From Plantago ovata (Eukaryota; Streptophyta; Magnoliopsida; Lamiales; Plantaginaceae), in NCBI GenBank assembly GCA_028274465.1, contig CM051458.1, positions 81,302,085 to 81,366,084 of the forward strand: 64,000 bases of DNA, given 5' to 3'. Within the stretch, counting starts at the first letter, position 1. Every line of letters begins with the position of its first letter. Under the pieces are notes generated by a model, which saw only the letters and a list, made by a program, of their open reading frames with translations, did no database searches and was not told where the DNA came from. The translations under genes and the position numbers were made by a program. Shown piece after piece: positions 36,101-48,955 of the stretch.

Positions 36101-37650
36101 AGGCAGAGTATATTTTTTAGTTGTTTGTTATGGTGTAGGGGATTATATTCTATTTTGTCTATGCTTTAGTGTTTTAGAGTGCGATGTTAAATATATTAGT
36201 ATATCTCACTTATAGTAATTCTTTTGCAAATTTGAGAATATATAATTGATTTGCCTAAATTACATGAAGTACATGTATTTGGGACTTGACTAGAAGTTTT
36301 TGTAACCGAGTTTCGTTCTCCTTTTGAAGCTAAGATTTTCTACTCCAGTGTTAACCATAATAGACCTTTGTAAAAGAAATAGGATTGACATAACAAATTA
36401 GGATGTTCTTTCAATGAGAGAGGATCCTGGTCATCTGTAGTTGTATACATGGTGTATAGCAATCACTATTGGGGTATGTGGTAAACGGTTTAATGTACTT
36501 ATCGTTGATGTAGTACGTGCAATCACTTTTGTTGCACTTGTTAGTTGTCAAGCGGATCCATAGCTCAAAATGGAAAAGTACTCCACTGCCTCGATCGATC
36601 TATGCTTTGGGAGGATGGTGGTTCAACTCCACATGGATCTTTACGTTATGAAAAAATATTTGATGCTTTTACATGACACTTCTCCCTAGTTAATTCTTAT
36701 AATATCTTAGCTTAATTGTGATTCACTTATATATGATTTACCCGAGAGTTGGTGCTTAATCACACACCAATATCTTATATAGCTTCTCCCTATGTCAAAT
36801 TATCGATTTGGGTTGTAATTTATATATCCGGGACATGCTGGGATGCATGATACACCTTAAGAGAACGGGAATGATTTCCATTATGTGTTTATTGTATCCA
36901 TTATGATTTCTCATTTACCCCTATAGTGATTCGAATCCCCGATCTATTGGACTGCGGAGGCTTGTTCCGTGTATTTCTGTTGTAATTGTCATGAAGCATT
37001 TCTTGTGCTCTTCTATTAATAAAATCATTTTTGCCGCTTTTTTTTTTTTTTGTTTTGTTTTTTTGTTTTTGTTTTTAGAAGACTAATACTATAGTAAAAC
37101 CTCTATAAAATAAATAATGTTGTGTCCTATGGGGACGATTCCACCTGAATAACGAGAATGATTTACCTTGTGTGTGTTACTTGTATCATGGAGCTTCCAT
37201 GGCGGAGCAGAGCCATGGCTACTCTAGATCCGAGCTCAAACCTTAGATCAAATCATTTTCTAATGTTTAAATATTTTTGGAAAACCTAGGTACTTACTTG
37301 TTTGAAGTTTCAGAAAAATTGAAGTATTAATAAATAAACTGATATATACGTGTAAACATATTGATTATACACTGATTAATCAAGTGATTATACGGCCGTG
37401 GACTAGTTTAACATTTTTGGGAAATTCTTATGGGGATCAGGTCCATAGGAATTTTGCAGACCTTGTGATTTAAATAGAACTACATTATTGAGTATCATGT
37501 GGAGTCTGCACTTAATTGCAAGAGTGACATATTTATAGCCACAAGGTCTACGCATGAAGTTTGTAATAGACCGGGTCCACTATAGAATTTTTCAGCTTTT
37601 GAGGTCGCTTAGGGAATAAAAAGACGGAGGACCTCGGGTTAGGGGACCAT
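36101..37650. other. Mostly empty; contains a tRNA-like sequence
   Basis: No protein gene supported. From about 37675 the sequence becomes homologous to the 3' flank of DEFL-1 (20725 onward). Confidence 0.4.
36554..36640 (+). repeat. tRNA-like sequence, possible SINE head
   Basis: Contains an A box (TAGCTCAAAATGG, 36561-36573) and a B box (GGTTCAACTCC, 36620-36630) about 46 bp apart, with complementary ends (GGATCCA/TGGATCT). The anticodon arm is not convincing, so a tRNA-derived SINE or tRNA pseudogene is more likely than a working tRNA. Confidence 0.45.
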
Positions 37651-37976
37651 TTTTGCAGTGTTCTATCGTAGGCGGCTCATGGCAGGACACAACAAGCAAT
37701 TATCAATTGCAGATGCTTGACCTTTTGATCGATGAACAAATTCACATTAAACTACTTCCTACTTGAACAGATTAATCCTCGTATATCATCCTAAAATGAA
37801 CACTCAACAAAATATATATAAAAAAAACACGAATGACAAGAAAATTGAAAGAGTACGTAGTAATGAGTGAAAAATGAATTTGAATCCGGCCAAAATTCCA
37901 AATAAATATATTTTATGTATTTCTGATGATAAACGGGTAACATATCATCTTCTAGAACACCCTTGATTTTCATTTT

Positions 37977-38447
37977 CTATATCTTAGAGGGACATTCATA
38001 AGTACAAGTGCACTTATAATCTAGGCTAAATTTACTGGATATTAGTTTCGGACTACCAGGAACTACACCGCTACATAGGTCTTCATGGCAATAAATTTCA
38101 TCACAACCTTCCACCAAATATGTTTTTTCGCATACTCCTGATTTACATAAACGTCCATAATCTGCAACATTAACAAAAAGAAGAGAAATGGTTACATTTG
38201 TAATTAAATTTGTTGTTCAAGTTCAAAAGTAAGTGACCAAAGAATAGAGAGAACCAATAGAGTCGTATGGCAGTGGGTTAGGGTAATAATTATATTACGG
38301 GGTACTAGAAAAGGAAATTGATTTGGCAGAGAGGAAAAAAATTGGAAACATACCTCTGATAGCAATAGAAGAGTCCACAACAGAGCTAATAAGCAGAATG
38401 CATAGCAATAGCAATGGAGTGAAGAAAATGTTCTTGTTCTTGTTCAT
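37977..38447 (-). CDS. Defensin-like secreted peptide DEFL-3, divergent (two exons)
   Basis: Exon 1 38354-38447, exon 2 37977-38161, 192-bp intron, phase 1; 92 aa. The signal peptide (MNKNKNIFFTPLLLLCILLI) is four residues longer than in DEFL-1. The mature peptide still has eight cysteines (37, 42, 51, 56, 61, 82, 84, 88), but the pattern has shifted: the fifth cysteine of DEFL-1 is phenylalanine here (F76, in SSKFS), and an extra cysteine appears near the N-terminus (RLCKSGVC). The third-fourth spacing is x4 (CHEDLC) instead of x3. Homology to DEFL-1/2 extends into the 3' flank and promoter. It is either a new disulfide pairing or a peptide losing its fold. Confidence 0.82.
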
Positions 38448-39017
38448 GGTGTTTTTGTCTATAATAGATTTTTCTTCTCTTTATTCTTTAAGAAGTACGC
38501 TGATAAATGATGTATCTGGGTGACTTGTGATTTATATGCCAATTTATGTAGTACAAATGTTGAGAAGTGAGAACTCAAATCTTTAAAGATTTTCTATATA
38601 TATCGAGAACATAGTCAATATAATTTCATTTCCTTTCCAACTATAAAATAATATGTCTTGGTAATCAAATAACCGAAATCAAAACCAAATATATACGAAG
38701 GAAGTTTCAAGTCAAGAATAATCTTCTTTATATTTTGTTTAATATATGGTGGAAGTATAACATAATGGCGATGTTAGAGCATTTGGAGCAGATCCTTTAA
38801 AATTAAATATTAAATATAAACTAAAAAGGATATTATTTAAATGTAAATTTACTAAATTAGTTTTTCTACTTTAAGCATGTGACTAACTAAATAAGGATAA
38901 TTCCCTATAAACATGCATAACATGTTTGTTTTTACAAAATTAGAGATAAAAATAATATAGCTATGTTGATTTTGGGTTCGCTAGAATCTAAATCCTAATA
39001 TTTTTAGGAAATCATTT

Positions 39018-39189
39018 AACTAACAATTTAGTGGGAAAATTATCTGTTGCAAATGTTCTTAAGTCATGTTTTGGTGGAATATAAAAGTGTTATATACATG
39101 TCCCAAAAATGGTAAAGAAATGAAATGGTGCAACTTTAACTGGACGTCCAAAATGTTAAAATGGTGCAACTGTTTTGGGACGAAGGGAG
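39018..39189. mobile_element. Truncated Stowaway-like MITE
   Basis: Matches the right two-thirds of the 11290-11534 element; left terminus missing, right end GGGACGAAGGGAG followed by TA. Confidence 0.75.
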
Positions 39190-39206
39190 TACAATATTAT
39201 CCAATA

Positions 39207-40305
39207 GGGAAAATTACATCTACCTACCTTGTTACGAGCTTGATATACATAATTGCACTCCTTAGTTCAACAATTACATTTAGCCCCTTTGCTCGGAAAA
39301 ACTTTGACCTCGTCGTTATTCAATTTAAAAAAAACTCTAGCCAAAGAAGGCCTTAGTGCCAAAATGTATTTTTCCTTTTCTGTTAATCCTTTTCTTTTAT
39401 CTTTTCCTTTTTTTTTTTTCTTTATTCATCATCTTCATCTTAAGCTGCTACTACTATGTCTGTTGTGATCTTCGCGGAGGGTAAATTTCATTACTTTCTC
39501 TGTTTTGTGAGAATTGTATTTAGAAAAGGAAGGTAAATTAATAAGAAGACACAACTTAGTTTCTCGACCAAAAGCTCCAACCAAAAGTTTCGGGCTGAAC
39601 TTCGAAAGATCGCCACAACTTCGTTTCTCGACGAAATAGAGTGATTCTTGCACCGTTGAATTCGTGGCGACGTCCTCTTCGAAACGCATACCACCTTGCC
39701 TCGAATCATCGCCTGTTCACAGATCCACCATTAACGACTTCAAAGTATTCGAAAGCTTCGTGGGACTTCGTTTTTCAACCAAATTGAACGATTCTTGCGG
39801 CGTTGTATTCGTCTTGGATTCCTCTATCATATTAGAACAACATTTTAGAAAATTAGAAATAAAAGTCGATCAGATGTTGCAGCGTTGAACTTGTCGAGGC
39901 TGCAAAAGCTACGATAGGATTTGTTTTTAATTATTTTTTTATTTTTATTTTTGTGGTTGTTTTGAAATAAAATATCTTGATTGGGATTATTTTACAATAA
40001 TTATCAATTCATTTTGAAATTTATATAATTTATGTGGGTTAATTTGAAATATTTTAGAGTTAATTTGTAAACTAAAATATCTTAGAGGCAAATGTGTAAA
40101 ACATAAAAATTTAAGGTGTTTGGAACTCCACAAAATCTGAGATACCTGTGAGTTAAAATTTTCATTTCCAACTCTTAGTTCGCAAAAAATCAAGTTCGTG
40201 GGGCTACTTGTAATTAATTTTAACTAACAGGGGGCTACAAGTAATTGTCAAACTAAGAGGGAAAAATATGTAATAAAAAAAACTAACGTAGATGTAAATT
40301 GCCTC
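39207..40305. mobile_element. Non-autonomous TIR transposon with 8-bp target duplication (copy 2)
   Basis: About 1.1 kb, near-identical to 11552-12659 and flanked by the same ATCCAATA (39199-39206, 40306-40313). Because flanks also match, this copy arose by segmental duplication rather than a second insertion. Confidence 0.85.
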
Positions 40306-40468
40306 ATCCAATAATATAAATAATATAGATCGGCGTCATCGGCCCATATATCGACATAATGTTCTATGAAACTTTTCCATATTTGAAAATTGGCCCTTGT
40401 ACTGTCTCAATATGTTTCAAAGTGACCTTCATTGAGAAAGTATCATAACACTTTGATAGACTTATCGA

Positions 40469-40469
<1 letters not shown>

Positions 40470-40514
<45 letters not shown>

Positions 40515-40530
40515 AATAATAATAAGTGGA
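40470..40530. repeat. (ATT)n microsatellite at a LINE 3' junction
   Basis: About 14 ATT units followed by AATAATAATAA, between CTTATCGAATTT and the LINE 3' end. Confidence 0.9.
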
Positions 40531-43139
40531 ATTCAATAAAACAAAAACAACGAATGTTTACACAAAATTAGTGGGCAGCCGAGAAACAAGCTGCGCTCCC
40601 ACTCCCTTAGCAATAGCAAAACTAACTCTAGAAAAAATAAAATGAGCAGCGCGCGCCCCAGCATCTTGAGCCAAAGCGAAACCCCGGATTCTAACAAGCA
40701 AATCCACAGCATCCGCATCCAACTCCCCAAGTGTCGAGAAAGAGAAAGGAAGGAATCCATATCCCTTAGCAATACACAAGTCCCGATACTTCGCACACTT
40801 GCGCTTGGCAGCATCAACAACCGCATGCCCAGGCACAAAGCCCACCAGCCCAGACCGGGTCAAGGGGGAAGACCCGGTGAGGTCCACACAAACATCCCGA
40901 CCCCTATCCCAAGCATAAAGGAGTAAGTCTGCAGGGCAGAGGGACCTATCGCTCCCGACACGTAAACCAATATCCACCTCCTTACCAGCAGAGATGCCAG
41001 AACGAAAACATGACATCCAAAAGAGTGTCACGGACAAGGTTATGTCGGTGCTTGATACCCACCGTCCCAACACACGACACGCATGGTCACCAAACAAGTC
41101 TCCATCAAAACCCCGAGAACATGCAGAGCAGGGCATGGACACCGGAAACAAAGCGACACCAATACGATAACCCAGTACACACCTGTAAGTCCTCCCGTTC
41201 ATAGTCTGTCCCAAACCAGAAATAGGAACCACACGCAACCCATCATAAGAATGGGCTCCACGCTGAGACTTCCAAAGAGCGACCTGACGAGGAGATAAAG
41301 AGAAGACAGATTCTGCAGAAGCAGCAACCTTCGTGAAATATATATCTGCCAGTCTCTTCATAAGTTTGGGGGCAGCAATCTCACTGGGTTACTCAAAAGG
41401 TCAGAACCTGTGGTCTCAACAAACAAAGACATGGCACCACCAAAAGCAGGACCAAGAGAAGTGATACCAGAAGGGCACAAGAGCCTAGCCTGCAAACCAG
41501 CAGACTGAAGGCGAGAAGCAAGGAAGGCGTAATGGCGAACATCCATAGCAGTATAAACACCAAGTCCCCCAAAAGAAAAGGGCAAAGTAGCAAGCCGCCA
41601 CTGCCAATCACCAAAACCGGGCCCTGACGCCGAAACAATACGCTCCAAAGAGGATCTGAGAGCCTGATCAAAAGAAAATTGGGCCGACTGAAAGAAATCC
41701 GGTGGGCAAGTGCGCAAAGCAAAATACAGCTTCGAAATGCCCGTACAAGCGCGAAGCAACAACAACTCACACTACGGATCATTAAGCTTCGCGACAGAGT
41801 CCATAAGCGCAATGGTTTTATTCACCCTCTTCACCACATGCTCACTACTGAAAACAGGGCACACGCTGACCGAGCCACCAAGAACTTTGACCCCGCGAAG
41901 TGGCCTGGCGATAGAAGGAGGAAAAACACCAGGAACCCTACTTCGCGGATCTTCCACAGGCCAAAAAAATCTCAGTTTTAAGAACATTGAGGTGAAGTCC
42001 TGAACGCGGTCCCTCCTCCAAAATCAGCTCTAACACCTTTCCCACAACTAAGGTATCTCCGACAATAGTGCCATCATCTAAATACCAAGCCTGCAAGGAT
42101 AGGTCAAAAGAATCTCTGATCTTACAAACCAACGGGTGTAAAACCAAAGCAAAAGAAGAGGACCCAAAGGATCGCCCTGCTGAACTCCCTGACCAAACCA
42201 AAGAATATGCTCCCCATAGTACAACCTGGCCGGACTGGAATAACAGAACTCAACCCAATGGGAAAGAGCGGGACAACGACGACGAACCTCAAGCAACAGA
42301 ACCTCACGATCAACCATGTTGAAAGCATTTTGAAAGTCAACCAACAACATGGTGAAGACCACCTCTCTGCCTTTCGCCTCTACAAAATGACTCAACGCAT
42401 GAAGAATAGCCTCCCCTCCACAGGGAACCCCAACACCAAACTGGAGACCATCAAAATACCCAGATAAAGAGGGGCCAACCAAGACAGCACCTACCTTAGA
42501 AACCAGGCGACGCCAAACAGTACCCACTGCAATAGGCCGGATGCCACCACCCGGCTTAACCAGCGGAGTGAGGGGAGCACTGGCAATATACTCACCCAAA
42601 AAAAGCGGGCACTTACCCTCCAAGAAAAGATTTACCACTCGTGCGATAGAGGTAATCAAATCATCAGAAAGAGCAACAACAGCACCACCCAAACAATCCA
42701 ATAATTGTTGAGCACGCAAACCATCTCTACCACGAGAGGTTCCACGAGGGAAACTACGAATCATATCACGAACAGTAGTACTGGAGGCAAAAAGGGGACA
42801 AAGACCAGCAGGCAAAGAAGGAGAAGGAGCAGAAGGGTGTTTTTCCTTCAAAGCCTCCAGAGTATCAACCGAGTAAGGAGCAACACCCGATGAAGAAAGA
42901 ACCCAAACATCTACAGAATAATGCCCATCACTGACCTTCCTGAGACACTGCCGAATATTGGCTTCACCCGAATCTGGATCCGACTCCTGACGAAAAGAAG
43001 GCGAATCCGCAGCCAAAGTGTCACGAAGCAACTGTAAACTCCCCCCAGCCACCTCCCAAGTACGGAAAGTAGAAGTGATAGACTCCTCCTGACGTTTACG
43101 CCGAACAACTGCCCTACACTCAAGACTACTCCTCGGAGA
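40531..43139 (-). mobile_element. LINE with RT and RLE-like endonuclease, copy 2 (most complete)
   Basis: Minus-strand remnants cover, N to C: an upstream conserved region (about 43130-42720), RT fingers (GTSRGRDGLRAQQLLD), motif A VDFQNAFN (about 42335), motif B QQGDPLGPLL, motif C YLDDGTIVGD (about 42080) and GLHLNVLKTEIF, the connector ELLLLRACTGISKLYFALRT, then CSACSRGFDGDLFGDHAC (about 41120), CPADLLLYAW and DVCVDLTG (about 40890). The CCHC finger plus PAD..D-L-T-G layout matches restriction-like endonuclease of R2/R4-class LINEs. Coding sequence ends about 40 bp before the (ATT)n, so the 3' UTR is very short. At least three frameshifts; the 5' end is truncated and abuts (ATT)5 at 43140-43155. 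Confidence 0.78.
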
Positions 43140-43166
43140 AATTATTATTATTATTTTTTATTTTTT

Positions 43167-45404
43167 AAATGAAAACTAGACTTTATTAATCACTCAAAAT
43201 TGGAAGAAAGTCAAGAGACAAGTTGTGCTCCCACCCCTTTCTGTATACAAAAGCTTAGTCTAGAAAAGAGAAAAATACCACTCCTAACATTATTGGAGTG
43301 ACTAACAAAAAGATACTTGAGGCGCGAAAGAATAACCAACGCCTCTTGGTCAAGTTCTCCAAAAGTAGAGAAGGCAAAGGGGATGAACGAGTAACCGTGT
43401 TCTACACACTTGGACAAATACTTCCTCTTCTTCTTCTCTACCGCGTTGCGCAAAGCCACTCCGGGGTCCAAAAACCCATCACCCCCACCGCCGAAAGGAG
43501 ACGCGCCGGTCACATCCACACAAGCATCTTTGCCTTGAGACCAATTGAATAGCAACAAGTCGGGTGGTCGTAGGTCCCGCCCACCCTCAGAGAGGAAACC
43601 CATAGGAGCCTCTTTCCGCACATCAACCCTGACTTTGGAACAGATATCGACCAAAATGTCACGCACGAGATTGTGCCGGAACTTCACCCCCACCTCGCTA
43701 GAGCAGTGAACAGCGTGGTCACCCCACTGGTCCATCCGACGCACATGACAACTCGGACAAAGGGAGCCATCAGGAAACAAGGGGACTGCCAGGCGATAAA
43801 TCAACACCGCATGGAACTGGCGGGGGTTCATCCGCTGACCCAACCCATAGATAGAATGGTGAACAAGTAACCCTGCGCATGGGGGGAACGGACACAACTA
43901 AGAAGAGCCACATGCAGAGGACTCAAACCGTAACGTGATGCCCACCAAAATAGCTCTTTGCCAAAGACTTCATGAACTGGGGGGCAGGAGAGCTAACGTT
44001 AACAAAGATAATATCGACACCACAAGATGCCGTGAAAAAGTCCAGAGCAGACTTAAAGGTAGGGCTAGGCGAGTCAATCCCAGCCCTCGCCAGAATCCTA
44101 TCTTGCAAAGAGAAAGACTGCAAGCGAGTGGCTCATCGACGGGAATGATATCTAAAGACTTGGCAACCATAAGAGTGTCGCCAATGATAGTGCCACCAAA
44201 CCTAAAGGGAGAGCTCACACGACTGATGAATAACATGAACCAGCGGATGCAAAACCAGGGCAAATAATAAAGGGCCCAAAGGATCTCCTTGTTGAACCCC
44301 CTGAGAAGACCAGAGAACCGAATCACCATAGTAAAGCCGAGCAGGCCGGGAGTAGCAGAACTCCACCCAAGGCGAAATGGCCGGGCACCTCAACCGAGTC
44401 TCTCCTGGAGAAGGGCACTCCTATCCACAAAGTTAAAGGCATTCCTGAAATCTACCAAAAGCATAGAGAGCCCAACCTCGTCCCCTCTAGCCTCAACAAA
44501 CTTGCTGACAGAATGAAGAACGGCCTCACAACCACCTGAGACCCCAACACCAAACTGAAAATCTTGTAAGTACGTAGCCATCGTGTTCCCAACAGATGAA
44601 GAGGCAACTTTAGAGACGGGCCGCCTCCAAATAGTACCAATGGCAATGGGTCGAATACCCCCTCCAGGCTTAACGAGAGGAGTTAAAGGAGCAGTGGCAA
44701 TAAACTCCCCAAGCGGGCTAGGACACTTACCCGAAAGAAAAAGGTTGACGACCCCAGTAATAGAAGATAACAGGCCATCGGAAACCGCATAAGCAGCACC
44801 CGCCCAAAACATCCAACAAATGTTGAGCTCTGAGACCGTCGCGACCGCAGGAAGTACCTTTGGGGAAGCTCCGAAACCTATTCAACACAAGGTCTTTCTG
44901 AACTGACAGAGCATCCTCCCCAAGCACAAAATAAGGCACAACCAGGGGAGGGGCAGATGGGTGTTTGGATTCCAACTCAGCTAAGGTGTCAGGGGTGTCA
45001 GGAACAACACCAGAAGAAGTGAGGACCTTAATAGCAGCGGTAAAGTGTCTATCACCCAACTTACGCTTGCACTGGGATAAGTTAGCCTCCTCAGAGTCCT
45101 TAGGCTTTGAAAACCCCCGAGGAGGAGAATAAGGAGCAACTAAGCGGTCCCTCACCAACCCCAATCTGTCCCCAGGAACCCTCCAACGTGCAATGGCATT
45201 AGAAATGCCATCAATTAAACTGGCGCCTCTCCCTCTCTCCAGACCGGCGCTGGGCTCTACTAGACTGCACAAAAGTAGCCAGAGTGCAGCGAGGTAGAAT
45301 GAGAAGTTGCACCCACGCAGACAAATCTCCCGGGCATGCAAGGACGTGGTCAAGGGCATTGTGAAAGATTCTGGCAAACCCAAGCCTCAACTTAGGAGGA
45401 ATGC

Positions 45405-45405
<1 letters not shown>
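43167..45405 (-). mobile_element. LINE with RT and RLE-like endonuclease, copy 3 (second subfamily)
   Basis: Same subfamily as 12895-15107 and much closer to it than to copy 2. The RLE-like module (CPSCHVRRMDQWGDHAVHC, RPPDLLLFN, DACVDVTG) is in one frame at 43211-43897. An internal deletion of roughly 490 bp near 44130 removes most of the connector. An 11-bp deletion near 44192 removes the YLDD catalytic motif and shifts frame. The 5' end abuts (TTC)n(TTA)n at 45407-45490. Confidence 0.78.
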
Positions 45406-45406
<1 letters not shown>

Positions 45407-45489
<83 letters not shown>

Positions 45490-45490
45490 T
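45407..45490. repeat. (TTC)n(TTA)n compound microsatellite
   Basis: About 10 TTC units passing into about 17 TTA units, next to the 5' end of LINE copy 3. Confidence 0.95.
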
Positions 45491-45499
45491 ATTTTTTAA

Positions 45500-45580
45500 A
45501 TAAAAAACAACAAAGATTTACACAAAATTAGAGAGCAACCGAGAAACAAGCCGTGCTCCCACTCCCTTGGCAATAGTATT
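45500..45580 (-). mobile_element. 3'-terminal RLE-type LINE fragment
   Basis: About 80 bp matching the 3' end of copy 2 (TTTACACAAAATTAG, GAGAAACAAGC), directly after (TTA)n: a strongly 5'-truncated third insertion in this tract. Confidence 0.75.
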
Positions 45581-46817
45581 GACTTAAGTCAAAAATTAAG
45601 TCAATAATTTTTTTTTATTTATTATCTTCTTATATTTTTATCTTTTAACACAAAGTTTTATGGTCGTACTATACTTAATTTAAAAATAATCATGATATGT
45701 TCTTATGAAAAAATACATACTTCCTCCATCCAACAATAAATGTAACACTTGATTTTGTTGACTTTTTCAAGGGTCATTTTGACCTTAAATTATTCTTAAA
45801 TGGCAAGAGATTATGCCGCACATGACAATTAATTCAACTGATGAAGAACACCAATTAACATGTGAAAGCTGCATTGCAGATTTCGAAGTTGAATGTTCCA
45901 AAGGCTATAGGCGTATCAGATGGTTCTTAAATCATTGGAAGAATACTTTTCGTACGTCTAATATCGTTCAATTCAAAACTATTTATTGCATAATAAAAAA
46001 AAACTATATACATTTATAGGACACCATTTATGTTAAGTTCAATTGCTCAATTAATTATTATTTGGTTTCGTTTGACTGTCATTATGTGAAGATTATATAT
46101 TTACTCCATTCATTTTAATACATTATTTAATAAAACAACAATGTTCTACATGATTACGCTTCACACACAGTTTCTAGTATTACTATAATACAAATAATAA
46201 TTGTCTAGGTGTCAAATCACAATCCTTGATAAATTGTAATTTGGCCCCTGCACTTTAATTGTTCACATAAACATATTCCAACGCCACCTCTAAAAATACA
46301 TACACATGTCCATGTCAGTTGTGAACTAAGGCTCTATTCTCTTCGTATGAAATCTCATTATTTTCAGTTCAGTTCTGTTCAGTTCAATTCTATTCAGTTT
46401 CATTCAGTTCTGTTCAGACTTGCTTAGTTATATTTTATACTGCAAATAAATTCAGTTTTGTTCAGTTCAGCTTCATTCAAATGCGAATCAATCTTTACGG
46501 TGTATGGTGTCTATTTTCTTCAGTTTCATTTCAAAGGTGGTTCACTGCAGGCTACAACAATCTCTCAGAAATTGCAGAATCCATGGCCTTTTGATTGAAC
46601 AAATTCACATTAAGGTACTTGAACAGATTAACTCTCAAATATCATCCTAATAAAACGAACAATCAGCAAATTTTAATGACAAGAACAATTGAAAGAGCAC
46701 TAATAAGTGAAATTAATTTGCATTCGAAATCCCTAATTAATAAATATATTTTATTTATTTATATATGAAGATAATTGGTACATATTATATTCCACAACAC
46801 CCTTGATTTCCCAATTT

Positions 46818-47258
46818 TTATATCTTAGATGGACATTCATAAGTACAAGTGCATTTATCTATTGGGCTACATTTACTAGATATTATTTTAGGACTGCCAG
46901 GAACCACTCCGCCACAAAAGTCATGGCAATAAATTTCATCACAAGCTTCCACTAAATATGTTTTTTGGCATACTCCTGCTAACGAACGTCCATGATCTGC
47001 ATTACAACATTAAGAACAAAGAAACGGTTATGTATGTAATTAAATTTGAAGTTCAAGTCCTAAAGTGGCCATGCTAGAGAACCAAATAGTCGTTTGGCAC
47101 TGGGTTAGGTTAAGAATTACGGGTTTTTGGAAAAAGGAGTTCTTTTGGCAAAGAGGGAAAAAAATTGAAAACATACCTCTGATAGCAACAGAAGAGCCCA
47201 CAACAAAACTAATAAGCAGAATGCATAGCAATGGAGTGAAGAAAATGCTCTTGTTCAT
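46818..47258 (-). CDS. Defensin-like secreted peptide DEFL-2 (two exons)
   Basis: Exon 1 47177-47258, exon 2 46818-46996, 180-bp intron; 86 aa. Near-identical to DEFL-1 (21010-21450), with all eight cysteines at the same spacing and the same signal peptide apart from one residue. The differences I could see in the mature part are few and conservative (GRSLAGVCQKT for GRSLVGVCQQT; FCGGVV for FCDGVV), so the frame is kept although the flanks have accumulated indels. TATAAA lies at 47337-47342 on this strand. It arose by the tandem segmental duplication. Confidence 0.88.
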
Positions 47259-47829
47259 GGTGTTTATTTCTATAATAGATTTTTCTCCTCTTTATTCTTT
47301 AAGAAAGTGTCTTGGTGACTTGTGATTATATGCCAATTTATAGTACAATGTTGAGAAGAGTGAGAACTCAAATCTTTAAATATTTCCTATATGGAGAACA
47401 TAGTCATTATAATTTAATTTCTTTTCCAAATATAGAATAATATATCCGTAGAACCCTTTTATAATTATGCTAACCACATTTATTTGAGTTCTACTTATTC
47501 ACACAAAAATTTAAGACTAAATCATGGGTTGTTTCCCCATAAGTTAAGAGGTCTCGAGGTAATAAATGTAAACCAAATTATAGTGAAAAAAGTTATATAT
47601 AGTGAAGATAATTGTAATAAATATAGTGGAAACAAAGCAATCCTGTTAAAAAAAAAAAAAAAAAAAAAAAAAGAGATACGATTTCTTCTTTCCTATAATT
47701 AAGCAACAATGAATTAATAAAATTTATAAAAATTGGGAAAGTTACAAATGAAATCTAAGACCTTTGACTAACAAGGAGTAGAATGGAAAATTTATACAAG
47801 TTTTACGCATCATTAATTTCTCTAAAAAT

Positions 47830-48489
47830 ATCGGTAGCCTTAATCAAACCGTTGAACTAAAGTCAATGTGTCTTACAACCGTAGGATGAACTCAGACATC
47901 ACTATATAAACTCCTCTGAACACTCAGCTGAGCCGTATCCGTTTCTCCCTGAAAAATAAGAACCCAATATGTGCTCCATCATTTGATAGCCATGGCCATA
48001 AATTGGATCCTCGATTTCACCCTCTCAATCACTTTTATTCACCTCCTACGCATAAAAATCCTTTCTTTTTTTTGATATGGTTCCTGGTCAGCTGAATTGT
48101 TGATTGGCTTCCATACACTGAAATCGATTTGTTTTTCTGTGGATTGAAATTGATTTGTTTTGGTGAAGATCAGATTCAATTGGCTTCTGTAGATTCAAAT
48201 TGGTTTCTTTTGTCAAAATCAGATGCCATAGAAATTAGTTTTTTTGAATGTACAATTTATTTATTTTGACTCAGGATTTGGGGCTATGTTGGACGCCAAC
48301 GGGATTGTATTATGTTGATGATCAAGACACACAATCCCAAAGATATAGATATAATGGTTCAAGCTCTTTATGGTTTATGATGATATGCAACATTACCTTT
48401 TATATTTCTTGCTTTGCAACTGTGTGAACATGGTACTATATAAGAATAACTAGTGAGGGTAATATGTAAAATATATTGTGAGTGTGATT
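47830..48489 (+). other. X block 3: promoter, leader and signal-like start (shortened)
   Basis: TATATAAA from 47903, ATG at 47992, frame MAINWILDFTLSITFI. About 300 bp of the middle is deleted near 48230, joining the leader directly to the GLCWTPTGLYYVDDQDTQSQ segment. Confidence 0.4.
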
Positions 48490-48955
48490 ATCGTGATAGG
48501 GACCTTTGCCATGATGGGTGTGCTTACTTGGCAGGTCTAATTGTTTAAAAAACAGTATAGGGTGTGTGATTGTCGCGTGATAGGGACCTTTGCCATGATG
48601 GGTGCGCTCGCTTGGCAGGTCTACTAGTTTTTAAATTGTATAGGATGTGATTGTCGTGTGATAAGGACCTTTTCCGTGATGGGTGCGTTCGCTTGGCAGG
48701 TGTACTCGTTAATAAATTGTATAGGGTGTGATTGTCGTGTGACAAGGACCTTTTCCATGATGGGTGTGCTCACTTCGCAAGTCTACTGTTTAGTAAACTG
48801 TATAGTGTGCGATCGTCGTGTGATAGGGACCTTTGCCATGATGGGTGCGCTCGCTTGACAGGTCTACTGGCTAGTAAAGTGTAAAGGGTGTGATTGTCAT
48901 GTGATAGGGACCTTTGCCATGATGGGTGTGCTCACTTGGCAGGTCTAGTAATTAA
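48490..48955. repeat. 81-bp minisatellite, X3 copy
   Basis: Six units, the highest number of the four loci; same core and trailing GAGGGGAGA hairpin. Confidence 0.9.

Noticed and set aside
36101-36660. Functional tRNA gene
   Set aside because: A and B boxes are present but the anticodon stem and loop do not form convincingly.
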